A stretch of DNA of 64,000 bases, taken from contig CP051234.1 in NCBI GenBank assembly GCA_017792465.1, positions 3,008,501 to 3,072,500 of the forward strand, in the 5' to 3' direction. Within the stretch, counting starts at the first letter, position 1; every line of letters begins with the position of its first letter. Positions 8,184-17,359 of this stretch are shown piece after piece. The notes beneath the pieces are model-generated. The model was not told the origin of the DNA. It did not search any database and saw only the letters and a list, made by a program, of their open reading frames with translations. The translations under genes were made by a program, and so were the position numbers. Source of the DNA: Filomicrobium sp. Lineage in GTDB: Bacteria; Pseudomonadota; Alphaproteobacteria; Rhizobiales; Hyphomicrobiaceae.

Positions 8184-9491
8184 TTAGCTCGGGCGTCCGA
8201 TGCTGTCGTAGCGGAAGCCGGCGGCGGTGGCTTTGGCAGGGGTGAAAATGTTGCGCAGATCGACGAGGAGGTCGCCATTCATTGCGGCCTTCGCTGCTTT
8301 GAGGTCGAGAGCGCGGAACTCGTTCCATTCGGTCAAAACCAACAGAACGTCAGCGCCTTCGAGGGCTTCAAGAGAGCTTGTGCACCAAGTGACGCCAGGC
8401 AGCATGGGCGCGGCCTGCTTTTGACCTTGCGGATCGTAGGCCCGGACGACGGCGCCGCGTTCCTGCAGCATCGGCACGATGACGAGGCTTGGGCTTTCGC
8501 GCATGTCATCGGTGTTGGGCTTGAAGGTGACGCCCAGGACGCCGATCGTTTTGCCGCGGACCGATCCACCCAACAGCCGCTCGACACGCGTCGCCATGGC
8601 GATTTTGCGCTCGTCGTTGACGGTCTGGACCTGCTCGATCAGCGACAGCGGCGAGCGGGCTTCCCGCGCGGTGCGGATAATCGCGGAGACGTCCTTGGGG
8701 AAGCATGAGCCGCCATAGCCGGGGCCCGGGTGCAGGAATTTTTCGCCGATGCGGCGGTCTTTGCCAATCGCCGAGGCGACTTCCTGGACGTTGGCTCCAA
8801 CAGATTCGCAAAGGTCGGCGACTTCGTTGATGAAGCTGATCTTCATCGCCAGGAAGGCGTTGGCGGCGTATTTCGCCAGTTCTGCGGATTCGCGGGCGAC
8901 GAAGACGACCGGGGCATTGCGCAGCGACAACGGCTTATAGAGCTGCTCCATGACCTCTTGCGCACGCGGATCGTCAAGACCGACGAGCACGCGATCTGGA
9001 TGGGTGAAGTCCTGGATCGCCGAGCCCTCGCGCAGGAATTCCGGGTTCGAGCAGACGGCGTAGTCGGCGTCCGGGCGTAGTTCTTTGAGGCGTTTTTCGA
9101 TTTCGCGGCTGGTGCCGACCGGGACGGTCGATTTGGTGGTGATGACCGTGAACCCGTCGAGATGTGGGGCGAGTTCTTCGACGGCGCCATAGACGTAGGA
9201 AAGGTCGGCATAACCGTCGCCGCGGCGCATCGGCGTCCCGACGGCGAGGAAGACGATGTCGGCCTCTTTGACTGCGGGGCCAAGATCGCCCGAGAACGTC
9301 AACCGGCCGGCCTGCATGTTGCGGGCCATGAGCTCGTCAAGGCCGGGTTCGTAAATCGGCGACTTGCCTTCGGCCATCTGGGCGAGCCGGGCCGGGTCAT
9401 TGTCGACGCACGTGACGTTCCAGCCGAACTCGGAAAAACAGGCGGCTGAGACCAATCCGACGTAGCCGGCGCCGATCATGCAAATCTTCAC
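8184..9491 (-). CDS. UDP-glucose 6-dehydrogenase
   Basis: A 435-residue enzyme that oxidises UDP-glucose twice with NAD to UDP-glucuronate. The N-terminal Rossmann motif is IGAGYVGLVSAACF, 'VGTPMRRGDGYADLSYV' follows near residue 80, and the catalytic Cys263 lies in 'PGPGYGGSCFPKD'. The central hinge helix and the C-terminal UDP-binding domain ('GVTFKPNTDDMRESPS') are complete. Length is normal for the UDPGDH family. It converges with the DUF6455 gene (15 bp apart). A perfect 8-bp inverted repeat lies 32 bp upstream of its start. Together with the UDP-GlcA epimerase 3.2 kb away it should supply UDP-GalA. Confidence 0.95.
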   Translation of the reverse strand: MKICMIGAGYVGLVSAACFSEFGWNVTCVDNDPARLAQMAEGKSPIYEPGLDELMARNMQAGRLTFSGDLGPAVKEADIVFLAVGTPMRRGDGYADLSYVYGAVEELAPHLDGFTVITTKSTVPVGTSREIEKRLKELRPDADYAVCSNPEFLREGSAIQDFTHPDRVLVGLDDPRAQEVMEQLYKPLSLRNAPVVFVARESAELAKYAANAFLAMKISFINEVADLCESVGANVQEVASAIGKDRRIGEKFLHPGPGYGGSCFPKDVSAIIRTAREARSPLSLIEQVQTVNDERKIAMATRVERLLGGSVRGKTIGVLGVTFKPNTDDMRESPSLVIVPMLQERGAVVRAYDPQGQKQAAPMLPGVTWCTSSLEALEGADVLLVLTEWNEFRALDLKAAKAAMNGDLLVDLRNIFTPAKATAAGFRYDSIGRPS

Positions 9492-9964
9492 GAGCGTTCC
9501 CCTTCGAGAGGTGCGGTTGAGCCTTCATTGAATCAATGAAGCGATTTTTCGTTCGTTGCCTAGCCAATTGAGGGCTTTAAGGCAATTGCGCGAAGTTGTC
9601 CGATTGTGGGCGGGAGCGCCGTTGGGCGGCTTGGACAAACTCGATGGCGCGCAGGCACAATCGAGGGGCACTAACGGTCATTTATGACAATTGGTTGATT
9701 GTCTGAGGCCGGAAGGTTCGCAGACGGGCCGTTGCCAGAAAGGTGCAAAAAAAGCCGATGTTAAGGGTGGTGGCAAAATTCCCACGATATCTGCAGCTTT
9801 TTGACAGCGGCTTAGCGGTGGAAGGGTGCGATATCTGGCCAGCAAGGCCTTAAATAACTACGACTTATGTTCCAAAAGTACAGTTGACCGGGCCAAGCGC
9901 ATCGCGCCAAGGTCTGGCATCCTGTGGCGAAAAGTCCGCCAAAAGGCCCCACCGGAGGAACATA
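9492..9964. other. Divergent intergenic region between UDP-glucose dehydrogenase and aorA
   Basis: 473 bp without a convincing gene. It must hold the promoters for the minus-strand dehydrogenase and the plus-strand aorABC genes. Visible structure is a perfect inverted repeat at 9523-9541 and a shorter one (gacaat/attgtc, 9686-9703). I could not place a confident -35/-10 pair or a sigma-54 motif. The aorA ribosome site (ggaggaacata) sits at its right end. Confidence 0.6.
9523..9541. promoter_or_regulatory. Perfect palindrome, candidate operator
   Basis: cttcattg (9523-9530) and caatgaag (9534-9541) form an exact 8-bp inverted repeat around aat, 32 bp upstream of the UDP-glucose dehydrogenase start. 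Its length and symmetry suit a dimeric regulator. On the plus strand it is followed by gcgattttt, so a small hairpin role cannot be excluded. No known consensus is recognised. Confidence 0.35.
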
Positions 9965-10483
9965 ATGCTCAAGGCGCTAGTGATCGATGCTGGCAAGTGC
10001 ACTGGATGCAAACAGTGCGAAATGGCCTGCTCGCTCGACAACGAAGGCGAGTTCAACGTCGCCAAATCCCGTATCCGGGTCTTCGATTTCCATACCGAAG
10101 CTCGTTTTGTCCCCTACACCTGCACGCAATGCGCTGAAGCCTGGTGCCAGCAAGCGTGCCCGGTCAATGCCATCACGACCAACGAAATGGGCGTCAAAAT
10201 CGTCCATGAGAATCTCTGCGTTGGCTGTAAGGTCTGTACCATCGCCTGCCCGTTCGGCACCGTGAACTACGATGCCTCGAAGGGTAAGGTCATCAAGTGC
10301 GACCTTTGCGAAGGCAATCCTGCCTGCGCTGACGCCTGTCCGACGGGTGCCATCACGTACCAGGACACCGAGCAGACCGGCTTCGACAAGATGAAGGTTT
10401 GGGCCGCGCAATCGGCCAATGCGGCGACGCATGAAGGTCCGAACACACCGAAAGCAAGCCAGGCTTCCGGAACCGGTCACTAA
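9965..10483 (+). CDS. aorA: AorA-like four-cluster ferredoxin subunit of aldehyde oxidoreductase
   Basis: A 172-residue polyferredoxin with four Cys groups of the DmsB/HycB type: 'CTGCKQCEMAC' (from about residue 12), 'CTQCAEAWCQQAC', 'CVGCKVCTIAC' and 'CDLCEGNPACADAC'. It should bind four [4Fe-4S] clusters and move electrons between the tungsten subunit and the FAD subunit. Start 9965 has an ideal ggaggaacata site; the upstream in-frame start at 9884 lacks one. The order Fe-S protein, tungsten AOR, FAD protein matches the aorABC genes characterised in Aromatoleum aromaticum, on which the name rests. The C-terminal tail of about 35 residues is polar and probably disordered. Confidence 0.85.
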   Translation: MLKALVIDAGKCTGCKQCEMACSLDNEGEFNVAKSRIRVFDFHTEARFVPYTCTQCAEAWCQQACPVNAITTNEMGVKIVHENLCVGCKVCTIACPFGTVNYDASKGKVIKCDLCEGNPACADACPTGAITYQDTEQTGFDKMKVWAAQSANAATHEGPNTPKASQASGTGH

Positions 10484-10599
10484 GAATTTGGTCGAGGTGG
10501 CTGTTGTGCGTCCGGTTGGCTGAAACAAGCAGTTCAGCACGGCCGAAGTTCGCGCCCGCACCTCAATCTCGAACTCAACATTATTAGGAGAAACCTCCA

Positions 10600-12447
10600 A
10601 TGGGTTGGAATGGGAAAGTTCTCCGGGTGAACCTGACAAACGGGACGGTTCAGTCCGAGCCGCTCAACATGGATTGGGCGCAGAAGTATCTCGGGCAGCG
10701 CGGTCTGGCTTCGAAATACCTGGTCGAAGAAATCGATGCGACCTGCGATCCGCTGGGTCCGGATAACAAGATTATTTTCGCAACAGGTCCGCTGACGGGG
10801 ACCTGCGCTTCGACGGGTGGGCGCTATTCGGTCATTACCAAAGGGCCGTTGACCAACGCGATCGCGTGTTCGAACTCGGGCGGGTATTTCGGCGCTGAGC
10901 TGAAGTTTGCCGGTTGGGATATGATTATCCTGGAAGGCAAGGCGCCCAAGCCTGTCTATCTTTGCGTTATCGACGACAAGGTTGAGTTGCTGGACGCTTC
11001 AGAGATCTGGGGCACATCGGTTTGGAACGCTGACGAGTGGATCAAGGCCAAGCATCAGGATCCGATGATGCATGTCGCCACGATCGGCGTCTCGGGTGAG
11101 AACGGCGTTCTTTATTCCGCGATCGTCAACGACCTTCACCGCGCTGCCGGCCGTTCGGGCGTCGGTACGGTGCTTGGCTCGAAGAACGTCAAGGCGGTCG
11201 CTGTTCGCGGCACCAAAGGCGTCAAGGTCAAAGATCCGCGCGCGTTCTTGAAGGCGACTTCGGACGGCAAGAAAGTTCTGGCCGAAAACGCCGTGACTGG
11301 ATCGGGCCTGCCGAGCTTCGGAACACAGGTGTTGATGAACGCCATCAACGAAGCCGGCGCCATGCCGACGCGCAACAGCCGTGAAGTGCAGTTCGAAGGT
11401 GCGCACGACATTTCGGCTGAAGCGATGGCGACGCCGCGCAAGAGCGATGGCGAAAAGAACCTGCAAACGAACCAGGCCTGCTTTGGCTGCACGATTGCCT
11501 GCGGCCGTATCTCGAAGATCGACGAGAAGCATTTCACGGTCGTCAACAAGCCGGAGTATTGGCATTCCTCAGGCGGGCTTGAATATGAAGCCGCCTGGGC
11601 GCTGGGCTCCAACACCGGCATTAACGACCTTGAAGCCCTGACCTACGTGAACTTCATCTGCAACGAGCAGGGCCTTGATCCGATCTCCTTCGGCGCAACG
11701 GTCTCGGCGGCGATGGAGCTCTTCGAAATGGGCGTGCTGACCACCGAACACACTGGTGGACTCGAATTGAAATTCGGTTCGGCCGAGGCACTCGTGAAGT
11801 GCGTTGAGCTGACCGGCAAGGCGGAAGGCTTCGGCAAGGAATTGGGGCTGGGTTCGGCACGTCTGTGCGCGAAATACGGCCATCCGGAATTGTCGATGAC
11901 GGTCAAGAGCCAGGAATTCCCGGCTTACGATGCGCGCGCCATCCAGGGGATGGGCCTGACCTATGCAACCTCGAACCGCGGCGCCTGCCACCTGCGGTCC
12001 TATACGGTTTCGTCCGAAATGCTCGGCATTCCGGAAAAGACCGACCCGCTGGTGACCGAGGGCAAACCGGGTCTTGTCAAGGCGTTTCAGGATGCTACGG
12101 CGGCTGTCGATAGCTCCGGACTGTGCGTCTTCACGACGTTCGCCTGGACGCTCAACGACATCGCTCCGCAGGTCGATGCGGCTTGTGAAGGTGACTGGTC
12201 GCCGGAAAAGATGTTGGAAGTCGGCGAGCGCATCTGGAACATGGAGCGCATGTTCAACCACCGCGCCGGGTTCACCGCAAAGGACGACACCCTGCCACCA
12301 CGTCTGCTGAAAGAGGCTGCAGAAACTGGACCGGCCAAAGGTCTCGTCAGCGGTCTGGAAAAGATGCTGCCGGAATACTACCAGCTTCGCGGCTGGACGG
12401 CGGATGGCGTTCCGACCAACGAGACGCTGTCGCGTCTGGCGATCTAA
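10600..12447 (+). CDS. aorB: Aldehyde:ferredoxin oxidoreductase, tungsten subunit (AorB-like)
   Basis: A 615-residue member of the AOR family, which oxidises aldehydes to carboxylic acids at a tungsten bis-metallopterin centre. The N-terminal domain is complete ('WNGKVLRVNLT', 'GPLTGTCASTGGRYSV', 'KGPLTNAI'). The [4Fe-4S] ligands are Cys294, Cys297, Cys301 (CFGCTIAC) and Cys509 (GLCVF). The conserved 'DARAIQGMGLTYATSNRGAC' region binds the pterin. The start follows taggagaaacctcca. It is preceded by aorA (116 bp gap) and followed by aorC, so it is the catalytic subunit of a heterotrimer that can couple to NAD. The aldehyde substrate cannot be read from sequence, and known AORs of this type are broad. 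Confidence 0.92.
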   Translation: MGWNGKVLRVNLTNGTVQSEPLNMDWAQKYLGQRGLASKYLVEEIDATCDPLGPDNKIIFATGPLTGTCASTGGRYSVITKGPLTNAIACSNSGGYFGAELKFAGWDMIILEGKAPKPVYLCVIDDKVELLDASEIWGTSVWNADEWIKAKHQDPMMHVATIGVSGENGVLYSAIVNDLHRAAGRSGVGTVLGSKNVKAVAVRGTKGVKVKDPRAFLKATSDGKKVLAENAVTGSGLPSFGTQVLMNAINEAGAMPTRNSREVQFEGAHDISAEAMATPRKSDGEKNLQTNQACFGCTIACGRISKIDEKHFTVVNKPEYWHSSGGLEYEAAWALGSNTGINDLEALTYVNFICNEQGLDPISFGATVSAAMELFEMGVLTTEHTGGLELKFGSAEALVKCVELTGKAEGFGKELGLGSARLCAKYGHPELSMTVKSQEFPAYDARAIQGMGLTYATSNRGACHLRSYTVSSEMLGIPEKTDPLVTEGKPGLVKAFQDATAAVDSSGLCVFTTFAWTLNDIAPQVDAACEGDWSPEKMLEVGERIWNMERMFNHRAGFTAKDDTLPPRLLKEAAETGPAKGLVSGLEKMLPEYYQLRGWTADGVPTNETLSRLAI

Positions 12448-12453
12448 AGCATT

Positions 12454-12523
12454 GAAGGCCTCGTCAAGGTTGCTTGCGGGGCCTTCTTGATATTCAGCGG
12501 GCGACGGGACTGACCGCCGCCCG
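12454..12523 (+). terminator. Two hairpins between aorB and aorC
   Basis: The first hairpin pairs gaaggcc (12454-12460) with ggccttc (12480-12486) and is followed by ttga. A second GC-rich imperfect hairpin follows at about 12498-12523. The T tract is weak, so partial termination or an mRNA-stabilising element lowering aorC relative to aorAB is more likely than full termination. The 218-bp gap to aorC holds no gene. Confidence 0.45.
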
Positions 12524-12665
12524 TTCTTCATGATAACGACCGCCGCTCGATCTCCAGATGCTTATTGCGTAAGCTGGCGCCGATAGACGCTCACAACTCA
12601 CAAGCGCCACGACAACAAAGCAAAGAACCGGTAAGCACTGCGACTGCGGCCAAGGGGTAGGAACG

Positions 12666-13991
12666 ATGAACTACGTCATATTGGGAGCCGGGCCAGCCGG
12701 CGTCACCGCAGCAGAGACGCTGCGCAGTGTTGATCCGAATGCCTCGATCACTTTGATTGGAGGCGAGCCCGAGCCGCCCTACTCGCGTATGGCGCTGCCG
12801 TACTACATCTACGGCAAGATCGATGAGGGCGGAACGTATCTGCGCCAGGACCCTGAGCATTACGATAAGCTGCGCATCCGCTACATCATGGGCCGCTGCG
12901 GGGGCGTCGATTCTCGCGACAAGAAACTCTACCTGTCGACGGGTGAGGTTCTGCCCTACGACAAGCTTCTGATCGCGACGGGGGCGAGCCCGATTATGCC
13001 GCCAATTCCAGGTGCGAACCACGAAGGTGTCGAGACCTGCTGGACGCTTGATGATGGGCGCAAGATCCTGGAGCTGGCCGAAAAGGGATCGCCTGTCGTG
13101 CTTGTCGGGGCGGGCTTTATCGGATCGATTATTCTGGAAGCGCTTTACCTGCGCGGCTGCAAGATCACCGTCGTTGAGCTGGCGCCGCGCATGGTCGCGC
13201 GCATGATGGACGAGACGGCCGGCGGCATGCTGGGCCGCTGGTGCGAAGCCAAGGGCGTTCGGGTCGTCACCAACACACGGGTGACGAACATCGACAAGGG
13301 CGAAGACGGAGGTCCGCGCCTCAAGGTCGGCTTGTCGGATGGGACGGAAGCGCCGGCTGACTTGTGCGTTCTGGCTGTTGGCGTGCGCTCCAACACGGGC
13401 TTCCTTGTCGGCTCGGGTGTGAAGGTCAATACCGGCATCATCGTCGACGATTACCTGGAGACGACGGCACCCGACATCTACGCAGCTGGCGATTGCTGCG
13501 AGGGCATCGATCTTTCGACCGGTAAGCATGAGATGCTGGCAATCCAGCCGGTGGCCGTCGAGCACGGCCGCATCGCGGCGCTGAACATGGCCGGGCGTCA
13601 GCATAAGCATCGCGGCTCGCTCAACATGAACGTGCTCGATACCATGGGGCTGATTTCGTCGTCGTTCGGCTTGTGGCAGGGTGCGCAGGTCGGTCAGACC
13701 GCGAAGCTCGTCGATGAAGACAACTTCAAATACATGAAGCTCGAATTTGAGGGCGATCAGCTGGTCGGGGCGCAATGCGTCGGCATGACGGACCATGTCG
13801 GGATGCTGCGCGGTCTCATACAGACGGGCTTCCATCTGGGTGAGTGGAAGGACACGCTATTGCGGTCGCCCGAGCGGCTGCGAGAAGCCTATATCGCGGT
13901 TTCTCAGGGAGCTCCTTCGGCCGGTCCGATGGCGCCGCACGTGAATACGCCCAGGGACGGCTACGGCCATGCGGGGGCGACCGGCCACTAG
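12666..13991 (+). CDS. aorC: AorC-like NAD(P)/FAD oxidoreductase
   Basis: A 441-residue pyridine-nucleotide-disulfide-oxidoreductase-type flavoprotein. The FAD-binding GAGPAG lies at residues 7-12. The NAD-binding 'VVLVGAGFIGSIILEAL' is near residue 145, and the second FAD motif 'APDIYAAGDCCEG' near 265. Residues after 350 are a helical extension ending in a Pro/His-rich tail. It lacks the redox CxxxxC of disulfide reductases, as in NADH:acceptor oxidoreductases. As the third gene after aorA and aorB it should pass electrons from the Fe-S subunit to NAD, as shown for AorC of Aromatoleum. A nitrite-reductase-like or rubredoxin reductase role is the generic alternative, but context argues against it. 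Confidence 0.87.
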   Translation: MNYVILGAGPAGVTAAETLRSVDPNASITLIGGEPEPPYSRMALPYYIYGKIDEGGTYLRQDPEHYDKLRIRYIMGRCGGVDSRDKKLYLSTGEVLPYDKLLIATGASPIMPPIPGANHEGVETCWTLDDGRKILELAEKGSPVVLVGAGFIGSIILEALYLRGCKITVVELAPRMVARMMDETAGGMLGRWCEAKGVRVVTNTRVTNIDKGEDGGPRLKVGLSDGTEAPADLCVLAVGVRSNTGFLVGSGVKVNTGIIVDDYLETTAPDIYAAGDCCEGIDLSTGKHEMLAIQPVAVEHGRIAALNMAGRQHKHRGSLNMNVLDTMGLISSSFGLWQGAQVGQTAKLVDEDNFKYMKLEFEGDQLVGAQCVGMTDHVGMLRGLIQTGFHLGEWKDTLLRSPERLREAYIAVSQGAPSAGPMAPHVNTPRDGYGHAGATGH

Positions 13992-14052
13992 GCCGTCCGC
14001 CGATGGCAATGCCGTTGAAGCATTGTCAGATGCCCAGTGCATGAATTAAACG

Positions 14053-14081
14053 AGGCCGGCGGAGTATTCCGCTGGCCTTTT
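14053..14081 (+). terminator. Rho-independent terminator after aorC
   Basis: An 11-bp stem (14053-14063 with 14068-14078, one G-T pair) closes a gtat loop and is followed by tttt. It lies 60 bp after the aorC stop and closes the aorABC unit. Confidence 0.85.
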
Positions 14082-14103
14082 CTATCATTGGGGGCTCGTC
14101 CAG

Positions 14104-14505
14104 GTGTCTTACGATCAGCTCATCCTCCTGCAGAACACCGCCAAGGTGTTTTTCTGGCTTTGCATTGCGGCCGGATCGATCAGTTTCATCCTGGGGATGT
14201 ACAAGCCAACTTGGGCCGGTGTGAGCAAGCGGCGCTGGGTTGTCTTGCGGTCGATTGGCATATTGGCCCTAGGGTTTGTCGTCGTGGCGGGCACCATCTT
14301 TTACACCCACTCGCAACCCAATGGGCCGCATGCGTTCAATACCTATCTGGAGAGCTATGCCGCCAAGAAGTGCGTCGAGCGCAATGATCTCACGCCGTGT
14401 GAGGACATCGTGAAGAAGTGCGCCGGGATGCCGGGCACGATTTATCCGGCTTGCGAGATCCTGCGTGGGGGCGATGGCGGCATAAAGGTTGATATGACGC
14501 CTTAA
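14104..14505 (+). CDS. Small membrane protein of unknown function
   Basis: A 133-residue protein starting with GTG at 14104; the Shine-Dalgarno is only a G run (ggggg) some bases upstream. Two hydrophobic segments are visible (about residues 13-32 and 50-67) flanking a short basic loop, so it should be a two-helix inner-membrane protein. The C-terminal 65 residues contain four Cys ('KCVERNDLTPCEDIVKKC', then 'PACEI') and would face the periplasm, perhaps as two disulfides. I do not recognise the family. It starts 23 bp after the aor terminator and its stop is one base from the convergent hrpB stop. Codon use looks like the neighbours, and its length and topology support a real gene. Confidence 0.62.
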   Translation: MSYDQLILLQNTAKVFFWLCIAAGSISFILGMYKPTWAGVSKRRWVVLRSIGILALGFVVVAGTIFYTHSQPNGPHAFNTYLESYAAKKCVERNDLTPCEDIVKKCAGMPGTIYPACEILRGGDGGIKVDMTP

Positions 14506-14506
14506 G

Positions 14507-17062
14507 CTAGCCGCCGGGCTTGCGCGGCTTGGCGCGGCGCGTCGGTTCGGCATTGGCCGGATCGTCGGGCCAGGGATGCTTGGGGTAGCGTCCCTTCATG
14601 TCGGCTTTGACGGCCGCCCAGGAGCCTTTCCAAAAGCCCGGAAGATCACGCGTGATCTGGATCGGTCTATTGGCAGGTGACACTAGATTGAGGGTCAGGG
14701 GCAGCTTACCGTCGGCGATCGATGGGTGATGTTTCAGTCCGTAGAGTTCCTGCACACGGATATTGAGGGCCGGGGCACCCGGGCCGTCGTAATCGATTGG
14801 GTGATTGTGGCCGGTTGGCGCGGTGAAGTGCGTTGGGGCTGCTTTCTTTAGGTGCTCTGCGACATGTCTTGGCACCAGCATCGAAAGGGCCTGATCGAGA
14901 TCGTTTGCCGTGATGTCGTCGGCGCGGGTTTTGCCAACGAGGAATGGTGTGAGCCAGTTTGCGGCGTCTTTGGCAAGTGCGTCGTCGCTGAGGTCGGGGA
15001 GCGTTTCATCGCCCGCCTCCATCAGGAACGCGATGCGGTGGCGAAGCTGGGATTGGGCGGTGCTCCAGGGCAGAGCGGCGATGCCTTCTCTTGCGAGACC
15101 TTCCGCCAGGATACGGGCATGGTCGTCGCTGTGTTCGGCTTTGAGCGGTTCAGGCTCCGAGCGCAGCGTGATCGCGCCGAGTTTTTTTGATGTGCGCTGG
15201 CGCAAGCTGCGGGACGACCGATCGTATTCGACATTGCTCGTCTCAAGGATGCGATCTTGCGCTATCTCTTCGAGTTCAGTTTCGGTGAGAGGAGCGGCGG
15301 CGAGGATGCGCGTCGCTGCAGCAGCGCCTTGCAATTCGGCGACGACGAGAAACGGCTCTTTGGCCAGAGTGTCGGTCGGATCGAGATTGGCTCCGCGTCC
15401 GCCGGCTAGCAGGTATTGGCTGGTCGCGCCGCGGCGTTTGGCGATCCTGTCGGGAAAGGCGACGGCAAGGTGGGCGGCGATGGATGGTTCCGCAGTTCGT
15501 TGCGCGGCGTGTTTGTTGCGGGCTGGGTTTTCGTTCGGGCTACTGGAATTTCTTGCGGCCTTGCTAGCGCTTTTTGCCCAGGCGGCGGCGAGGTTCCTCA
15601 TCTGGCGCGCGCGGTTGGAGCGGTCTTTGCGGAAACGCTCCAGGCGTTCGCGCAGGTCGGAGTCATTGCCGCCCAGGCCGCGCTCAACCAGGAGGGCTGC
15701 GATCTCAGCTGCTTCGATACCGGCGGCTTCGCTTGCGTCAACTCCTGACAGCACCATCGCTGCAAGACGCGGTGGAAGCGGCAGTTGCCGCAGCGCACGC
15801 CCAAGCGCCGTGATGCGGGAGGTTTCATCAAGCGCACCTAATTCCTGCAAGTCTTTTCGGGCGGCATCGATGGCGGATCTGGGAGGCGGGTCGAGCCAAC
15901 TGAGGTCGGCCGGGTCGGCGACGCCCCAGTCGGCGCAGTCGAGCAGGAGACCTGTCAGATCGGCGGCGATGATTTCGGGTTCTGTGAACTCGATGAGGGC
16001 TTTTGTCTGCGGTTCGTCCCAAAGCCGGTAGCACACTCCTGGTGCTGTCCTGCCGGCGCGGCCCTGGCGTTGATCGACGGATGCGCGCGAGGCGCGGACT
16101 GTTTCCAGCCGGGTAATCCCTGCGCCGGGCTCGAAGCGAGGGACGCGCGCGAGGCCGGAATCGATGATGACCCTGACGCCTTCGATGGTAATTGAAGTTT
16201 CGGCGATGGAGGTTGCCAGAACGACTTTGCGCTTGCCATCCTTGGCGGGCGCGATGGCTTTATCCTGGTCGGCTGGTGAAAGCGCTCCATAGAGAGGGCA
16301 AATGGTTATGGCAGCAGGGTCAAAACGGCCCTCCAAACGGTCGGCTGTGCGTTTGATTTCGCCTTGTCCGGGGAGAAAAGCCAGGATCGAACCGTTTTCG
16401 CGGCGAAGAGCTAGATCGATTGCGTCGGCCATCTGATCTTCGATGCGCAATCCAGGTGCGCGGCCAAGGTAACGCGTCTCGACGGGATACATTCGGCCGG
16501 CGCTTTCAATGACGGGGGCCTTGCCTAAAAGCTTTGCGACGCGGGAACCGGCAAGCGTGGCCGACATCACCAGCAGGCGGAGGTCTTCGCGCAGTCCGGC
16601 TTTGGCATCTAAGCACAGCGCCAGACCGAAATCGGCATCCAGCGAGCGTTCGTGGAATTCGTCAAAGATGACGGTGCCGATGCCTTCCAGGCTCGGATCG
16701 GCTAGGACCATGCGCGTGAAGACGCCTTCGGTTACGACTTCGATGCGCGTGCGGTTGCTCACCCTGGTATCGAAGCGCGCGCGGATGCCGACGGTCTCGC
16801 CGACCTTTTCGCCGAGCATTTCGGCCATCCGCTGAGCAGCAGCGCGGGCAGCCATGCGGCGGGGTTCCAAGAGCACGATTTTGGCACCAGGCCCGTTTGC
16901 CTGATGCAGAGCGATGGGGACGCAGGTGGTCTTGCCGGCTCCTGGGGGCGCAACCAGCACGGCGCAGTGCGTTGCATCCAATGCGGCCTTCAATTCGGGT
17001 AAGCTGTCGGTGACAGGGAGGTTGAGTGCCTCGGCGTTCGTCATCAGCGATTGGTCCGTCAC
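14507..17062 (-). CDS. hrpB: ATP-dependent helicase HrpB
   Basis: An 851-residue DEAH-box-type helicase of the HrpA/HrpB family. Motif I is 'APPGAGKTT' (near residue 40), motif II is DEFHERS, the variant normal for HrpB, and 'SATLAG' is motif III. 'TSIAETSITI' and 'QRQGRAGRTAPG' are motifs V and VI. The helicase-associated winged-helix region and the HrpB C-terminal domain follow, ending in a basic RRAKPRKPGG tail. Length is typical (about 820-850). It is thought to act on RNA, but its physiological role in bacteria is poorly defined. It stands alone and converges with the small membrane protein gene. Confidence 0.95.
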   Translation of the reverse strand: MTDQSLMTNAEALNLPVTDSLPELKAALDATHCAVLVAPPGAGKTTCVPIALHQANGPGAKIVLLEPRRMAARAAAQRMAEMLGEKVGETVGIRARFDTRVSNRTRIEVVTEGVFTRMVLADPSLEGIGTVIFDEFHERSLDADFGLALCLDAKAGLREDLRLLVMSATLAGSRVAKLLGKAPVIESAGRMYPVETRYLGRAPGLRIEDQMADAIDLALRRENGSILAFLPGQGEIKRTADRLEGRFDPAAITICPLYGALSPADQDKAIAPAKDGKRKVVLATSIAETSITIEGVRVIIDSGLARVPRFEPGAGITRLETVRASRASVDQRQGRAGRTAPGVCYRLWDEPQTKALIEFTEPEIIAADLTGLLLDCADWGVADPADLSWLDPPPRSAIDAARKDLQELGALDETSRITALGRALRQLPLPPRLAAMVLSGVDASEAAGIEAAEIAALLVERGLGGNDSDLRERLERFRKDRSNRARQMRNLAAAWAKSASKAARNSSSPNENPARNKHAAQRTAEPSIAAHLAVAFPDRIAKRRGATSQYLLAGGRGANLDPTDTLAKEPFLVVAELQGAAAATRILAAAPLTETELEEIAQDRILETSNVEYDRSSRSLRQRTSKKLGAITLRSEPEPLKAEHSDDHARILAEGLAREGIAALPWSTAQSQLRHRIAFLMEAGDETLPDLSDDALAKDAANWLTPFLVGKTRADDITANDLDQALSMLVPRHVAEHLKKAAPTHFTAPTGHNHPIDYDGPGAPALNIRVQELYGLKHHPSIADGKLPLTLNLVSPANRPIQITRDLPGFWKGSWAAVKADMKGRYPKHPWPDDPANAEPTRRAKPRKPGG

Positions 17063-17325
17063 CTGGGTCCGCGTTCATTCTTTTTGCAATTTGTACGAGC
17101 GGCACGAATGTCCTGTCTAGATTTCAACCTAGGGCTGTGTTAGAGCTTTCATCAATGGACGTATGCCGTTGGTATGTCCGAAACTTTTTGAATTTCAGTG
17201 GGACTGCTTCAGCGTGATTTTGGGGCGGCCTGTATACATGAAAACATCTGCGTGAGTATTGTCCATGCGTACAGTAAAGATAAAATATTATCCTTGCCGC
17301 GAGTTCGCCCTTCGGATAGTTTCGC

Positions 17326-17331
17326 TATAAT
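17326..17331 (+). promoter_or_regulatory. Candidate -10 box for the 626-residue protein gene
   Basis: A perfect TATAAT lies 29 bp upstream of the ATG at 17360 in an AT-rich stretch. No good -35 is seen at 16-18 bp (gttcgc at 17 bp). This would give a short leader with the site gggaga before the ATG. Confidence 0.4.
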
Positions 17332-17359
17332 TTAGAGTGTTTGTGCGGGAGACAGCTAT

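Noticed and set aside
9492-9964. Sigma-54 promoter for aorABC
   Set aside because: No TGGCAC-N5-TTGC pair with correct spacing was found; similar strings lack the downstream GC element.
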